A stretch of 64,000 nucleotides of DNA from positions 959,659 through 1,023,658 of the forward strand of contig CP091278.1 of NCBI GenBank assembly GCA_021650895.1. Reading direction: 5' to 3'. Positions 8,671-17,607 of the stretch are shown here, in pieces. The position numbers and the translations under genes are program-made. The notes beneath the pieces were generated by a model. That model saw nothing but the letters and a program-made list of their open reading frames with translations, was not told the origin of the DNA and did not search any database. Within the stretch, counting starts at the first letter, position 1. The number at the start of each line of letters is the position of its first letter. This DNA is from Candidatus Jettenia sp. GTDB lineage: Bacteria > Planctomycetota > Brocadiia > Brocadiales > Brocadiaceae.

Positions 8671-10329
8671 ATGAGACGGTCAAGTTATATTTTACTCATA
8701 TGCATACTTATTATAGAAAGTAATGTGCCGTATGCATATAGTGAGGTGATAAAGAAGGATTCACAATTGATAAGCACAGAAGAAGATTCAGATATTATTC
8801 GTATGAAAAAGGACGAATTTAATGAGATCATTGGACAACTGCAGGGTATGAGAAATCTTCTGGAAGAGATGAAACAGGATTATGATTCACGCTTGAAAGA
8901 AATGCAAGAAAAGATCGCTACTCTTGAGAAAGAGAAAACGGAACCCGAAAAAGAAAAAATATCATGGGAAGAGAATACATCCCTCCCTCCGGAGACAGAT
9001 TCAAAACTCTTAGAAACTTCTGTAATAAACGAAGAAGAAGCATCTATGCTATCACGCACAGATACTATTACAAATACCCCTCCGCTTTCTCAAACAGTAT
9101 CGCCTTCTCCGGAAAGTGAGACAACAGAATCTGCTATGCCATTAATGAATACTACCACACCTGATCAATCGGCAGGCGTAGGAACAGGACACTGGTCTCC
9201 TGCACAACCTATCACGTTATGGAGTAGCGGACAGAGTTATATGAATATCTCTTTTAATGGATTGTTTGCGGCAGCAGGTTCTACAGCGAAAGATTTAGAG
9301 GAAATTGAAACAGGAGCACATGACCCTGTTCAGCGAGGATTTACTGTGCAAAATTTAGAAACTACCTTTGAGGGCGCAATAGATCCTTATTTCAAGGGAC
9401 AGGCAAATATCATTTTTCAAATCGATAAAGATGGTGAATCGTCTCTCGAAGTGGAAGAAGCTTATCTGACCTCTTTATCGTTACCCCTGAATTTACAGGT
9501 AAAGGCCGGAACATTTTTTACCGAATTTGGCAGACAGAATCAACTTCATCCTCACGCATGGAGTTTTGTAGACCAACCGTTAGTTAACGGCCGGTTTTTA
9601 GGACCGGACGGGATGAGAAACCCCGGTGCACGCCTTTCATGGTTAGCTCCTACAAACAATTACACGGAATTATTCTTTACGGTACAAAATAGTCAGGGAG
9701 AAACTGTTCACAGCTTCAGATTTGAAGAAGATGGTACAGGACTGTTTGGACGTGAGGCAGTGGAAACACGCGTACGCAGCATGGAAGATCTCCTCTATGT
9801 TCCACGGATTGCCACCTCCTTTGATATAACAGATGAGCAGACCGTTTTATTGGGCGCATCAGCAGCCTTTGGGCCAAATTCCACAGGAAGGGATAAAAAT
9901 ACCCTGATCTACGGAATCGATGTATTTTGGAAGTGGAAGTCTAAATATGCCGCCGGTGGATTTCCCTTCGTCTCCTGGCAAACAGAAGTTATGGGCAGAC
10001 GTTTCGAAGCCGGAGAAGATGTTAATTCCAATTTGCCGGACGAAGTAATGAATAACTGGGGCGCTTACTCTCAGATTATGTGGGGATTTAAAAAGCGCTG
10101 GATAGCCGGGCTCCGTGGTGATTATGTTGATGGAGAGGAGGAAGCAACAGATCCTTTAGGACTTGAACGATGGAGGCTTTCCCCCAATATTACTTTTCAT
10201 CCATCAGAATTTTCAAAAATACGGTTGCAATACAACTACGATACTATCTTAGGCAACGACAGCACGGAACATTCCGTATTTTTACAATTTGAATTTTTGC
10301 TGGGCTCACATGGCGCACACAAGTTCTAG
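8671..10329 (+). CDS. Outer-membrane beta-barrel porin-like protein
   Basis: I choose the ATG at 8671 because it follows CACAGGAGAG and begins a clear signal peptide (MRRSSYILLICILIIE...YAYSE); the frame is open back to 8605. The mature protein has a coiled coil (about residues 40-100, heptads rich in E, K, L and M), then a Ser/Thr/Pro-rich linker. The C-terminal 370 residues alternate aromatic and polar strands (ETTFEGAIDPYFKGQANIIF, FFTEFGRQNQLHPHAW) and end LQFEFLLGSHGAHKF, as in outer-membrane barrels. A coiled coil plus barrel is typical of porins that also tether to the cell wall. Position upstream of the znu-type genes suggests it admits or binds metal (inference). Confidence 0.7.
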   Translation: MRRSSYILLICILIIESNVPYAYSEVIKKDSQLISTEEDSDIIRMKKDEFNEIIGQLQGMRNLLEEMKQDYDSRLKEMQEKIATLEKEKTEPEKEKISWEENTSLPPETDSKLLETSVINEEEASMLSRTDTITNTPPLSQTVSPSPESETTESAMPLMNTTTPDQSAGVGTGHWSPAQPITLWSSGQSYMNISFNGLFAAAGSTAKDLEEIETGAHDPVQRGFTVQNLETTFEGAIDPYFKGQANIIFQIDKDGESSLEVEEAYLTSLSLPLNLQVKAGTFFTEFGRQNQLHPHAWSFVDQPLVNGRFLGPDGMRNPGARLSWLAPTNNYTELFFTVQNSQGETVHSFRFEEDGTGLFGREAVETRVRSMEDLLYVPRIATSFDITDEQTVLLGASAAFGPNSTGRDKNTLIYGIDVFWKWKSKYAAGGFPFVSWQTEVMGRRFEAGEDVNSNLPDEVMNNWGAYSQIMWGFKKRWIAGLRGDYVDGEEEATDPLGLERWRLSPNITFHPSEFSKIRLQYNYDTILGNDSTEHSVFLQFEFLLGSHGAHKF

Positions 10330-10335
10330 CCGTTA

Positions 10336-10494
10336 CATGAGGCCTTCGGCAACTTTTGTTTTTTATTAAACTGTAGGGCAAGGCTTTAGCCTTGCTTCCC
10401 TGCATGAACGTGCATGCGGGAGAGAGCAACCCTAAAGGGTTGCCCTACAGAATTAAAATTCCTACACATTAAATGAAGCCTTCGGCAACTTTTC
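10336..10494. repeat. TGTAGGGC hairpin repeat unit, copy B
   Basis: ATGAGGCCTTCGGCAACTTTT, then CTGTAGGGCAAGGCTTTAGCC, and the inverted arm AAAGGGTTGCCCTACAG followed by AATTAAAATTCCTACACATT. A second GCCTTCGGCAACTTTT at 10479 starts a truncated extra unit. The repeat begins 7 bases after the porin stop. Confidence 0.75.
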
Positions 10495-10515
10495 AGTATC
10501 AGTGATTAGTTATCG

Positions 10516-10530
10516 GTGTCAGATTGACAC
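10516..10530. promoter_or_regulatory. Candidate operator upstream of metal ABC transporter
   Basis: GTGTCAGATTGACAC, a perfect palindrome with 6-bp arms and a 3-bp spacer, 61 bases upstream of the binding-protein start. A half-similar CACACTGACACT follows at about 10539. It could bind a metal-responsive repressor; no regulator gene is in the window. Confidence 0.3.
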
Positions 10531-10591
10531 AAACCACTCACACTGACACTTCATGCCCTTGTTGCATGATTTTTTATAAAGGACGTACGAT

Positions 10592-11506
10592 ATGAAGATA
10601 AAATACCAAATATGCCTTTGTCTGTTATTTGTTTCTAGCTGGATGTCTGTTGCCCATGCAAAACTAAATATCATCACATCAACATCTGATTTGGGTGCCT
10701 TAGCTGCTGAAATCGGAAAAGATAAGGTCACCGTTACCAGTATTGCAAAACCGACGGAAGACCCCCACTTTGTGGATGCAAAACCTAGTTTTATTGTTAA
10801 ACTGAATAAAGCAGATATGCTTATTGAGGGAGGATTGCAGTTGGAAATCGGCTGGTTACCACCCTTGGTTATGGGAGCAAGGAATAAAAAAATACTTCCG
10901 GGGCAAGCCGGATATTTGACTGCCTCCACGGGAGTTGAAATAGTAGATGTGCCGAAGACACCTGGCGATCGTTCTATGGGTGATATTCATTCTTTTGGAA
11001 ATCCACATTTTATGCTGGACCCATCCAATGGCAAGATAGTTGCAACACATATTTGTGAACGCCTCTGCCAAATCGATACCGTAAATTGTAACTATTATAA
11101 GAATAATCTACAGGATTTTGTGAGAAGGCTAGACCAGAAATTATCTGAATGGCAAAAAATATTACAACCCTTTCAAGGAACAAAAATCGTTACGTATCAT
11201 AAGACCTTTCCTTATCTTGCACGACGATTTAATTTGAATGTGCTGGGAACGCTTGAGCCAAAACCTGGCGTTCCACCTTCTCCCTCGCATCTAAACAGCC
11301 TTATTCCTATGATGAAAAATGAAGGAGTAAAATTGATCATTATTGAAGAGTTCCGGGAACACAAAATACCTGAATTTGCTGCATCCCAGACAGGAGCAAA
11401 GATCGTTATTTTGCCCATCATGGCCGGAGGCCAGAAAGAAACCAAAGATTATGTAGCCCTTTTTGATTATATTATTAAGCAAATTGCATCAGCCCTTAAA
11501 ACGTAA
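10592..11506 (+). CDS. znuA: Metal ABC transporter substrate-binding protein (ZnuA/TroA family)
   Basis: 304 aa with a signal peptide (residues 1-23, MKIKYQICLCLLFVSSWMSV...AHA). The periplasmic cluster-A-I binding family is shown by the ligand histidines in DPHFVDAKPS (near residue 65), GNPHFMLDPSNG (near 136) and YHKTFPYLARRF (near 204), plus PGVPPSPSHL and the late EFREHKIPEFAA segment. The family binds Zn(II), Mn(II) or Fe(II) and hands it to a permease. The His-rich loop of many zinc-specific ZnuA proteins is absent, so zinc versus manganese is open. An AAGGA ribosome-binding site lies 8 bases upstream. It is followed by the ATPase and permease genes. Confidence 0.85.
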   Translation: MKIKYQICLCLLFVSSWMSVAHAKLNIITSTSDLGALAAEIGKDKVTVTSIAKPTEDPHFVDAKPSFIVKLNKADMLIEGGLQLEIGWLPPLVMGARNKKILPGQAGYLTASTGVEIVDVPKTPGDRSMGDIHSFGNPHFMLDPSNGKIVATHICERLCQIDTVNCNYYKNNLQDFVRRLDQKLSEWQKILQPFQGTKIVTYHKTFPYLARRFNLNVLGTLEPKPGVPPSPSHLNSLIPMMKNEGVKLIIIEEFREHKIPEFAASQTGAKIVILPIMAGGQKETKDYVALFDYIIKQIASALKT

Positions 11507-11540
11507 ATTATATCCACAGATTTCTCTGAATAACACAGAT

Positions 11541-12242
11541 ATGGATACCGACAACTGCATCACACTGAAAGACCTGGCTATTGGGTATAAGGGGAAAATC
11601 ATCCTCAGTGACATTAATTTCTCATTAAAAAAAGGGGAATTTGCAGTCCTGTTTGGATCAAACGGTTCAGGCAAAACCACATTGTTCAAGACCATTTTAC
11701 GGATTATTCCCCCTATTCAGGGTACCATCCTTTATGGTAATAGCCAGTATCCGAAATTTGGTTATGTACCGCAGCGCAAGTATTTAGATGAAATATATCC
11801 ATTTACCGCAGAAGAAGTAGTATTAATGGGCACTTTCGGATCGATAAAACCATTTAGTCCAAGCCCTGCATCAAATCACATTTTAGTGAACCAATGTTTA
11901 AAGGATGTTGGAATGTTTGAGTTAAGAAAACAGTTGTTCTCTGAGCTATCTGGAGGGCAAAAACAACGTATACTGATAGCCCGGTCACTCGTGACAAAAC
12001 CTGATGTTTTACTGCTTGATGAACCCATTACAGGAGTTGATATCCATGCACAAAGGAAGATTACAGAGCTTATTTCTGAATTGCATAAAAAGCGCAAATT
12101 AACGATTATGATGGTTACTCACGAGGTTCATCATATTCCAAGATGGGTAAATAAAATAATCCATATTCATCACTATAAAGTGGTACTTGGCTCATTGGAA
12201 GAGATAATTTCTTTATCAAGAATTGATGAAATACCAAATTAG
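11541..12242 (+). CDS. znuC: Metal ABC transporter ATP-binding protein
   Basis: 234 aa from the ATG at 11541, which gives the normal length; the frame is open back into znuA but an earlier start would overlap that gene. Walker A FGSNGSGKTT is near residue 37, the signature LSGGQKQR near 139, Walker B VLLLDEP near 157 and the H-loop MVTHE near 192. It powers uptake with the permease encoded 12 bases downstream. Like other ZnuC/MntB-type ATPases it lacks long extensions. The metal is not determined by the sequence. Confidence 0.88.
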   Translation: MDTDNCITLKDLAIGYKGKIILSDINFSLKKGEFAVLFGSNGSGKTTLFKTILRIIPPIQGTILYGNSQYPKFGYVPQRKYLDEIYPFTAEEVVLMGTFGSIKPFSPSPASNHILVNQCLKDVGMFELRKQLFSELSGGQKQRILIARSLVTKPDVLLLDEPITGVDIHAQRKITELISELHKKRKLTIMMVTHEVHHIPRWVNKIIHIHHYKVVLGSLEEIISLSRIDEIPN

Positions 12243-12254
12243 GAATATTTATAC

Positions 12255-13121
12255 ATGGAACAATTAGGAGAAATATTGAATCCGCATTTTCTTTTGCGAA
12301 ATGCCCTGTATGCAGGATTATTGGTAGGCCTCGTATGCCCACAAGTGGGTATATTTTTTGTATTACGCCGTATGATTTTACTAGGTATAGCCTTACCTCA
12401 GGTATCAAATGCCGGAATTGCCTTTGCATTTTTAATGCATACCTTAGGATGGCATCTTTTCTACCATATGGAATCTGAAAAGGTTATGGCCCTTTCAGGT
12501 TCGATTGTTTTTACGTTCATTGCTATATTTACCCTGGCAACTCTCGAACGCAAGCAAAAAGGGTTTGCTGAAAACCGTATAGGTTTTACCTATGCCCTTG
12601 CAGGAGCAGCCTCCATACTGTTTGTTGCCTGGAACCCGTATGGGCAAACAGAAGTACTTTCTATGCTTAAAGGAGAGATTATATCTATTCCGGATATTTA
12701 TGTGTTATCAATGCTTATTATTTATGGCACTATTTTCATTTTTTTAATCGGTTTTCATCGCAATTTTATCCTGGTATCATATGATATCGACATGGCTACC
12801 ACCCTTGGTAAAAATGTTATCCTGTGGGACACCCTCCTCTACCTGATAATCGGTATCATTATATCATTCGGTGTAATGACCGTTGGACCGTTGGTTATAT
12901 TTGGCTTCCTCCTGATACCACCAATGGCTGCGAAAATGGTCACTCGGGGGATCTTCCTTTTCTGCATTGTTTCCTCTATTATCGGAATTTTTGCATCTTT
13001 TATTGGCTTTTACATCTCATACCGTTTCGATCTTCCAACAGGCCCCACTGATGTAGCGTTGCTTTGCGTCATATTTGTGATGCTCTCCTTAGGGAAAATA
13101 TTTTTCCGACTTAAGAGATAG
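12255..13121 (+). CDS. znuB: Metal ABC transporter permease (ABC-3 family)
   Basis: 288 aa with seven to nine membrane helices. The N-terminal RNALYAGLLVGLVCPQVGIF and FFVLRRMILLGIALPQVSNAG segments match the ABC-3 permease family (ZnuB/MntC/TroC). The central GEIISIP and C-terminal TVGPLVIFGFLLIPPMAAKM are also family hallmarks. It forms the inner-membrane channel for the uptake system encoded by the two preceding genes. A 150-bp AT-rich stretch and a repeat field follow, so the operon probably ends here. Confidence 0.9.
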   Translation: MEQLGEILNPHFLLRNALYAGLLVGLVCPQVGIFFVLRRMILLGIALPQVSNAGIAFAFLMHTLGWHLFYHMESEKVMALSGSIVFTFIAIFTLATLERKQKGFAENRIGFTYALAGAASILFVAWNPYGQTEVLSMLKGEIISIPDIYVLSMLIIYGTIFIFLIGFHRNFILVSYDIDMATTLGKNVILWDTLLYLIIGIIISFGVMTVGPLVIFGFLLIPPMAAKMVTRGIFLFCIVSSIIGIFASFIGFYISYRFDLPTGPTDVALLCVIFVMLSLGKIFFRLKR

Positions 13122-13251
13122 GTTGCATGTCTATCCCTGTATCGATATAATTACTACGATAACTTTTTCGGCAGTAAAGCCGTAAAGACGTTGAAATTGA
13201 AAATAATTTATTAATAACGGATTCAACGTGCGCGTAGATTACCTTGTGGAT

Positions 13252-13665
13252 TACATTAGGCCTTCGGCAACTTTTATCCTTATTAATAATATTATGTAGG
13301 GCGAGGCTTTAGCCTCATATGCACCAAGCTAAGAATATTGTTCCATAAAAAAGGGTATCCCCCTGGAAAAAGAGCAATGGGTGTTCATATTTCCCTCTAA
13401 TCCCCCCTAACCCCCCTTTAAAAAAGGGGGGAAAGAAGGATAAATTTAGAAAAGGGGGAGAGAAGGATAAGTTTAGAAAAGGGGAGAAAGAAGGAAGGAT
13501 TTTCTCTTGAGAAAAGTTTGTCTGATCAAAAATATCAAACTTTTCCCCCTTTTCTAAAGGGGAATTAAGGGGGATTATATTATTCTTCACCGTTTCCACA
13601 TTTTAGCTTGATGCATATGGGCTTTAGCCTTGCCCTACAGAGTTGAAAATTTTTATACGTTAAAC
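13252..13665. repeat. TGTAGGGC hairpin unit, copy C, split by an inserted element
   Basis: ATTAGGCCTTCGGCAACTTTT starts the unit, TGTAGGGCGAGGCTTTAGCC follows, and the other arm GGCTTTAGCCTTGCCCTACA with an AGTTGAAAATTTTTATACGT tail ends it. Between the arms sits the inverted-repeat element at 13315-13619. Confidence 0.75.
13315..13619. mobile_element. Inverted-repeat element, copy 2
   Basis: 305 bp. Ends: CATATGCACCAAGCTAAGAA on the left and, on the opposite strand, CATATGCATCAAGCTAAAAT on the right. Flanked by direct repeats GGCTTTAGCC at 13305-13314 and 13620-13629. It keeps the CTTTTCTAA site that is occupied by the MITE in copy 1. No protein is encoded. Confidence 0.75.
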
Positions 13666-13681
13666 TATGAGGAGAGGTATA

Positions 13682-14680
13682 TTGAATAAGAGAAATATTG
13701 TAAGTGTTGCAACTGTTTGCAGTCTTGTGATGGTAACATTCTGTAATCCAGCCCGTTGTTTTTCCCAGGAAGGAAAAAAAACCGGCATAAACGATACTGC
13801 TAATAAGGTCAAAAAAGACAATCCATCCAACCATATTGATATGCCTCATGAACAGTATAAGCAAGGCTTACACTACGCACAGTATGGTCTTTTTGACGAA
13901 GCAATAGAGATGTTTAAAAAATCGTTAGCTAAAAATCCCAATAATACAGATGCGTATAACAATATGGGCCTTGCATATGCCCAAAAGGGCATGTTTGATA
14001 ACGCTATTGAGGCATTTCAGAAGGTTATAGAACAAAAACCGGACAATGTTGATGCTTATTACAATCTGGGTTCCGCATATTTTGATACGGGTCATTTTGA
14101 TAAGGCTATTGAAAGCTTTAAAAAAACCGTTCAGATAAAACCCGATCATCGGTCTGCTTATTCCCTCCTGGGAATTGCGTATTCAAAAATCGGCAAATAT
14201 GATGATGCAATCCAGATATTGAAAAAACGCATAGAGTTAGACCCAAATCTGGCAATAGCCTATTCGAACTTAGGTATTGTTTATTCTATGAAGGGAATGG
14301 ACAAGGAAGCTATGAAAGAATACACGAAGGCATTAGAAATTGACCCAGGTCATGAAAGTGCACTCTACAATACAGCGCTTTTATACGATAAAATAGGAGA
14401 TACAGATAAGGCTATTCAATATTATATAAAGGCAACCGAGGCAAATGTAAGTAATGCAGATGCTCAGTATCGGTTGGGCAAAAATTATATAAAGAAAAAA
14501 CAATATGACGATGCAATCAATGCCTTTCAAATAGCGGTAATGACAAATCCAGACAATGCAGAAATCTATCAGGATATCGGCAATGCCTATAAGGCAAAAG
14601 GTATGAAGAAGGAAGCAGAGGGGTATTTCTCTTTATACAAAAAGCAGACAAAAGGAAAGAAGAAAGCAGCAGCAAAATAA
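13682..14680 (+). CDS. Periplasmic TPR-repeat protein
   Basis: I prefer the TTG at 13682, preceded by GAGGAGAGG at 8-base spacing, over the ATG at 13667. It gives a 332-aa protein starting with a signal peptide (KRNIVSVATVCSLVMVTF...ARCFSQ). From about residue 60 to 320 there are about eight 34-residue TPR units, with repeated patterns such as AYNNMGLAYAQKGMFDNAIE and NPNNTDAYNNMG. TPR solenoids mediate protein-protein contacts; the partner is unknown. The C-terminus is lysine-rich (KKQTKGKKKAAAK). It stands alone between repeat-bearing spacers. Confidence 0.85.
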   Translation: MNKRNIVSVATVCSLVMVTFCNPARCFSQEGKKTGINDTANKVKKDNPSNHIDMPHEQYKQGLHYAQYGLFDEAIEMFKKSLAKNPNNTDAYNNMGLAYAQKGMFDNAIEAFQKVIEQKPDNVDAYYNLGSAYFDTGHFDKAIESFKKTVQIKPDHRSAYSLLGIAYSKIGKYDDAIQILKKRIELDPNLAIAYSNLGIVYSMKGMDKEAMKEYTKALEIDPGHESALYNTALLYDKIGDTDKAIQYYIKATEANVSNADAQYRLGKNYIKKKQYDDAINAFQIAVMTNPDNAEIYQDIGNAYKAKGMKKEAEGYFSLYKKQTKGKKKAAAK

Positions 14681-14777
14681 CGAAAAACTAAGGGAGAAGC
14701 AAGGTAAACCACGAAGTACACAAAGGGCATGAAGAAAGAGTAAATAAGGCCTTTGACTACTTTTTTACAACACCGGC

Positions 14778-14862
14778 GTAGGGGCAGGTTTTAAACCTGC
14801 CTTTACAACAGAACATTGGAATTCCTAAACGTGAGCGTAGAGACGCAAGGTTTTGCGTCTCT
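14778..14862. repeat. Two hairpin repeats upstream of murD
   Basis: GTAGGGGCAGGTTT paired with AAACCTGCCTTTAC (14778-14806), then AGAGACGCAAGGTTTTGCGT with its TCT arm (14839-14862). Variants of both occur at 6395-6423, 5925-5970 and 36266-36325. Confidence 0.75.
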
Positions 14863-14945
14863 CTCTCCTGATATTGCATGGATAAAAAGAATTCGTTAAG
14901 ACAGGTTTATATTTGTTTTGAGTAAATACTATATTTATACAATCT

Positions 14946-16328
14946 ATGCATTACGAGTTTAAAAACAAAAAAATCACTGTTATGGGATTAGGTTCCTTTG
15001 GTGGCGGTGTAGGCGTAGCTCAATTTCTTGCAAAACAAGGCGCTCTCGTTACGATAACTGATTTAAGGAATACACCAGAACTTTCTTCATCCATAAAACA
15101 GCTTGAAGGACTCCCTATTTCGTATAAACTCGGAGGACATTACGAAGAAGATTTCATCAATACAGATATGGTTATTGTTAATCCCGCGGTGCCAGATAAT
15201 TCAAAATTTCTACAAATTGCAAGAAATAACCAGGTACCATTACATACCGAAATAAACATTTTTTTCTCCTTATGCCCTGCCCCTGTTATCGGTATTACCG
15301 GCAGCAACGGGAAATCAACTACAACCGCTCTTCTTGGTAAAGTACTCCAGCAAACCTCTCGTACAACATGGATCGGGGGAAATATCGGAAGGTCTTTGCT
15401 GACAAACCTTGAAGAGATAAAACCTCAGGAGATTGTAGTCCTTGAACTCTCCAGTTTTCAACTGAAAGAACTATCGGGTATCAAAAAAAGTCCACACATT
15501 TCCATTGTAACCAACATATCTCCCAATCATCTTGACAGACACACAGATATGGATGATTATATTCAAGCGAAAAAAACTATTATCACCTATCAAAAACCGG
15601 AGGATTACACTATTCTTAACTATGATGATCCCGAGTTAAGAAGATGGGAGCAAGAGTGCAAAAGCCATGTTTTATGGTATAGTACAAGGCAAAGAATAAA
15701 AAACGGTGCATGGATAAAAGATGGTAGTATTGTATTATCTATCCATGGCCAGGAAAGAGTGATAGTATGCACATCCAGAATCAAGATACCAGGAAATCAT
15801 AATCTTCAGAATATTTTGGCGGCCTCTTGTGCCGCACACCTGGCTGGCGCCCATGAGCAACACATGGAAAGAATCGCGACAAACTTTGGCGGATTGGAGC
15901 ACCGTCTGGAATTTGTGCGGGAAATACATGGTGTACGGTATTACAACGACTCCAAGGCCACTACACCAGAATCGGCGATTGCCGCTATGAGAGCCTTTCA
16001 GGAACCGATAATACTTATTGCCGGCGGAATTGATAAGGGTAGTAATTTTGAAAAATTTGCTGAAACCTGCATACAACAGACTAAAGCTATTGTTCTGATC
16101 GGAAAAATGGCACATAAAATACAAGAGCTTATCCTGCAAAAAACAGACGGAGAGAAAAAGCCCTCAATATGCATATCAAACACCTTCAGAGAGGCATTTC
16201 AACAAGCTCATGGTATCGCAAAAACAGGAGAAATTGTACTGCTCTCCCCTGCTTGTGCCAGTTATGATATGTTTCTGAATTATGAAGAACGAGGGAAGCA
16301 ATTTAAGAATATGGTGCAGGCTTTATGA
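14946..16328 (+). CDS. murD: UDP-N-acetylmuramoylalanine--D-glutamate ligase
   Basis: 460 aa, the usual MurD length. The ATP loop GITGSNGKSTTTALL lies near residue 117, with the Mur-ligase motifs NISPNHLDRH near 194, GGLEHRLEFV near 315 and YNDSKATTPES near 333. It adds D-glutamate to UDP-MurNAc-L-Ala in the cytoplasm. An N-terminal Rossmann-like segment (VMGLGSFGGGVGVAQFL) is present, with the unusual FGGGVG in place of the common GxSG. Its presence fits a peptidoglycan-making cell. It is not in the usual mra/mur cluster, and the gene downstream is on the opposite strand. Confidence 0.95.
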   Translation: MHYEFKNKKITVMGLGSFGGGVGVAQFLAKQGALVTITDLRNTPELSSSIKQLEGLPISYKLGGHYEEDFINTDMVIVNPAVPDNSKFLQIARNNQVPLHTEINIFFSLCPAPVIGITGSNGKSTTTALLGKVLQQTSRTTWIGGNIGRSLLTNLEEIKPQEIVVLELSSFQLKELSGIKKSPHISIVTNISPNHLDRHTDMDDYIQAKKTIITYQKPEDYTILNYDDPELRRWEQECKSHVLWYSTRQRIKNGAWIKDGSIVLSIHGQERVIVCTSRIKIPGNHNLQNILAASCAAHLAGAHEQHMERIATNFGGLEHRLEFVREIHGVRYYNDSKATTPESAIAAMRAFQEPIILIAGGIDKGSNFEKFAETCIQQTKAIVLIGKMAHKIQELILQKTDGEKKPSICISNTFREAFQQAHGIAKTGEIVLLSPACASYDMFLNYEERGKQFKNMVQAL

Positions 16329-16408
16329 TCCATGGTGCAGTATAGGACGGCAAAAAGTTTCCAAAGTAATCGTAAGGCCATCATAATTCATTTTTTATAA
16401 ATCTTGAC

Positions 16409-17539
16409 CTACTTTCTATTTCCCGTGTAGTCAGGTATGCTAAAATTTGACTCATCAGCAATAAGTCTCATATATTTAGCCGTTATATCATCCCAATTGT
16501 ATTTTGATTGAACACGTCTTTTTGCTTTATCTGCGATATCTTCCTGTTCATGAGATGAATATAGTTCAATTTTTTTTATAATACTAGGAATATCATGTGG
16601 ACTAGTAAAGTACAATGCAATGTCACCCGCTACTTCCCGGTTAAATCGATTATCATGCGCAATCACAATATTTCCGCAACCAAGAGCTTCAAGTAAGGAT
16701 GGATTTGTCCCGCCCGCTGTATGGCCATGAAAATAAGCTAATGAATGGGAGCGGAGTGCCTGCAGTTTTAATTTATCATAGACAGTACCAATAAAACGAA
16801 TACGATCATCTTTTAACCTTAATAAACACTCCACATACGGTGTTCTTGTTGTATGGTCTCCGACAATGACAAGAGGATAAGAGCTACCAGAAGCGATAAA
16901 TCCCTCTATTACTTCTAACACGCTATTTTCTGGCTCTAATCTGCATACCACCAGATAATATGCCTTAGCATACAGTTTCCACTCCCGTAATAAATCAACA
17001 GGAGGAGAAACTTCAGACACATAGGCGCCGTATGGAATAACTGAACATGGTGGCATATGTTTATGCCGTAATTGTAAATGCTCCTTAATACCATTGGCAT
17101 CGGCAATAAGCTGGTTTGGCATATACATAGCAACAGTCTCCATACACTTGAACCATAGTTTAGCAAAAGTGCCCCATTTGGAGCGAGCCCATTCAATACC
17201 ATCCATGTTTAACCAAACCTGATTTCCCCATAAACGCGGAATAAAACATACTATGCTTGCACCATAGCCTAACATATAAACTATGTCGAACTTATTTCGG
17301 GCATGCCAAAGGCAAAGAAAATCAAACCAAATAGTAGTAAGAGGACCTAAATGAAAGGAAGGAATATATACCAAATGAACACCTTTATAAGTACCTGGCT
17401 GTTGGTTATTGTCTGCCTTACAATAAACCGTTACATCAATACCTTGCCGGGCAAGACGGACAGCCAATTCTTCCGCAAATGTCTCAAAGCCACCGTATTT
17501 GGCTGGTATACCCCGAGTTCCAAGAATAGCTACTTTCAA
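16409..17539 (-). CDS. Glycosyltransferase family 4 with DUF1972 N-domain
   Basis: 376 aa. The N-terminus ILGTRGIPAKYGGFETFAEE is the diagnostic start of the DUF1972 (rhamnosyltransferase-like) GT4 subgroup. The C-terminal half has the GT-B nucleotide-sugar site GGTNPSLLEALGCGN near residue 275. Members add rhamnose or similar sugars during exopolysaccharide or O-antigen synthesis, which would fit the rfbA/rfbC genes elsewhere in the window. No signal peptide is seen, so it acts at the cytoplasmic face. It lies between murD (convergent) and the oxidoreductase operon and is likely transcribed separately. Confidence 0.88.
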   Translation of the reverse strand: MKVAILGTRGIPAKYGGFETFAEELAVRLARQGIDVTVYCKADNNQQPGTYKGVHLVYIPSFHLGPLTTIWFDFLCLWHARNKFDIVYMLGYGASIVCFIPRLWGNQVWLNMDGIEWARSKWGTFAKLWFKCMETVAMYMPNQLIADANGIKEHLQLRHKHMPPCSVIPYGAYVSEVSPPVDLLREWKLYAKAYYLVVCRLEPENSVLEVIEGFIASGSSYPLVIVGDHTTRTPYVECLLRLKDDRIRFIGTVYDKLKLQALRSHSLAYFHGHTAGGTNPSLLEALGCGNIVIAHDNRFNREVAGDIALYFTSPHDIPSIIKKIELYSSHEQEDIADKAKRRVQSKYNWDDITAKYMRLIADESNFSIPDYTGNRK

Positions 17540-17607
17540 AATATTACCTACTCATATCCATTGGCATAAAGTGAAAACTATCGTCAAAGACTGAGAGAGA
17601 TGCAACC

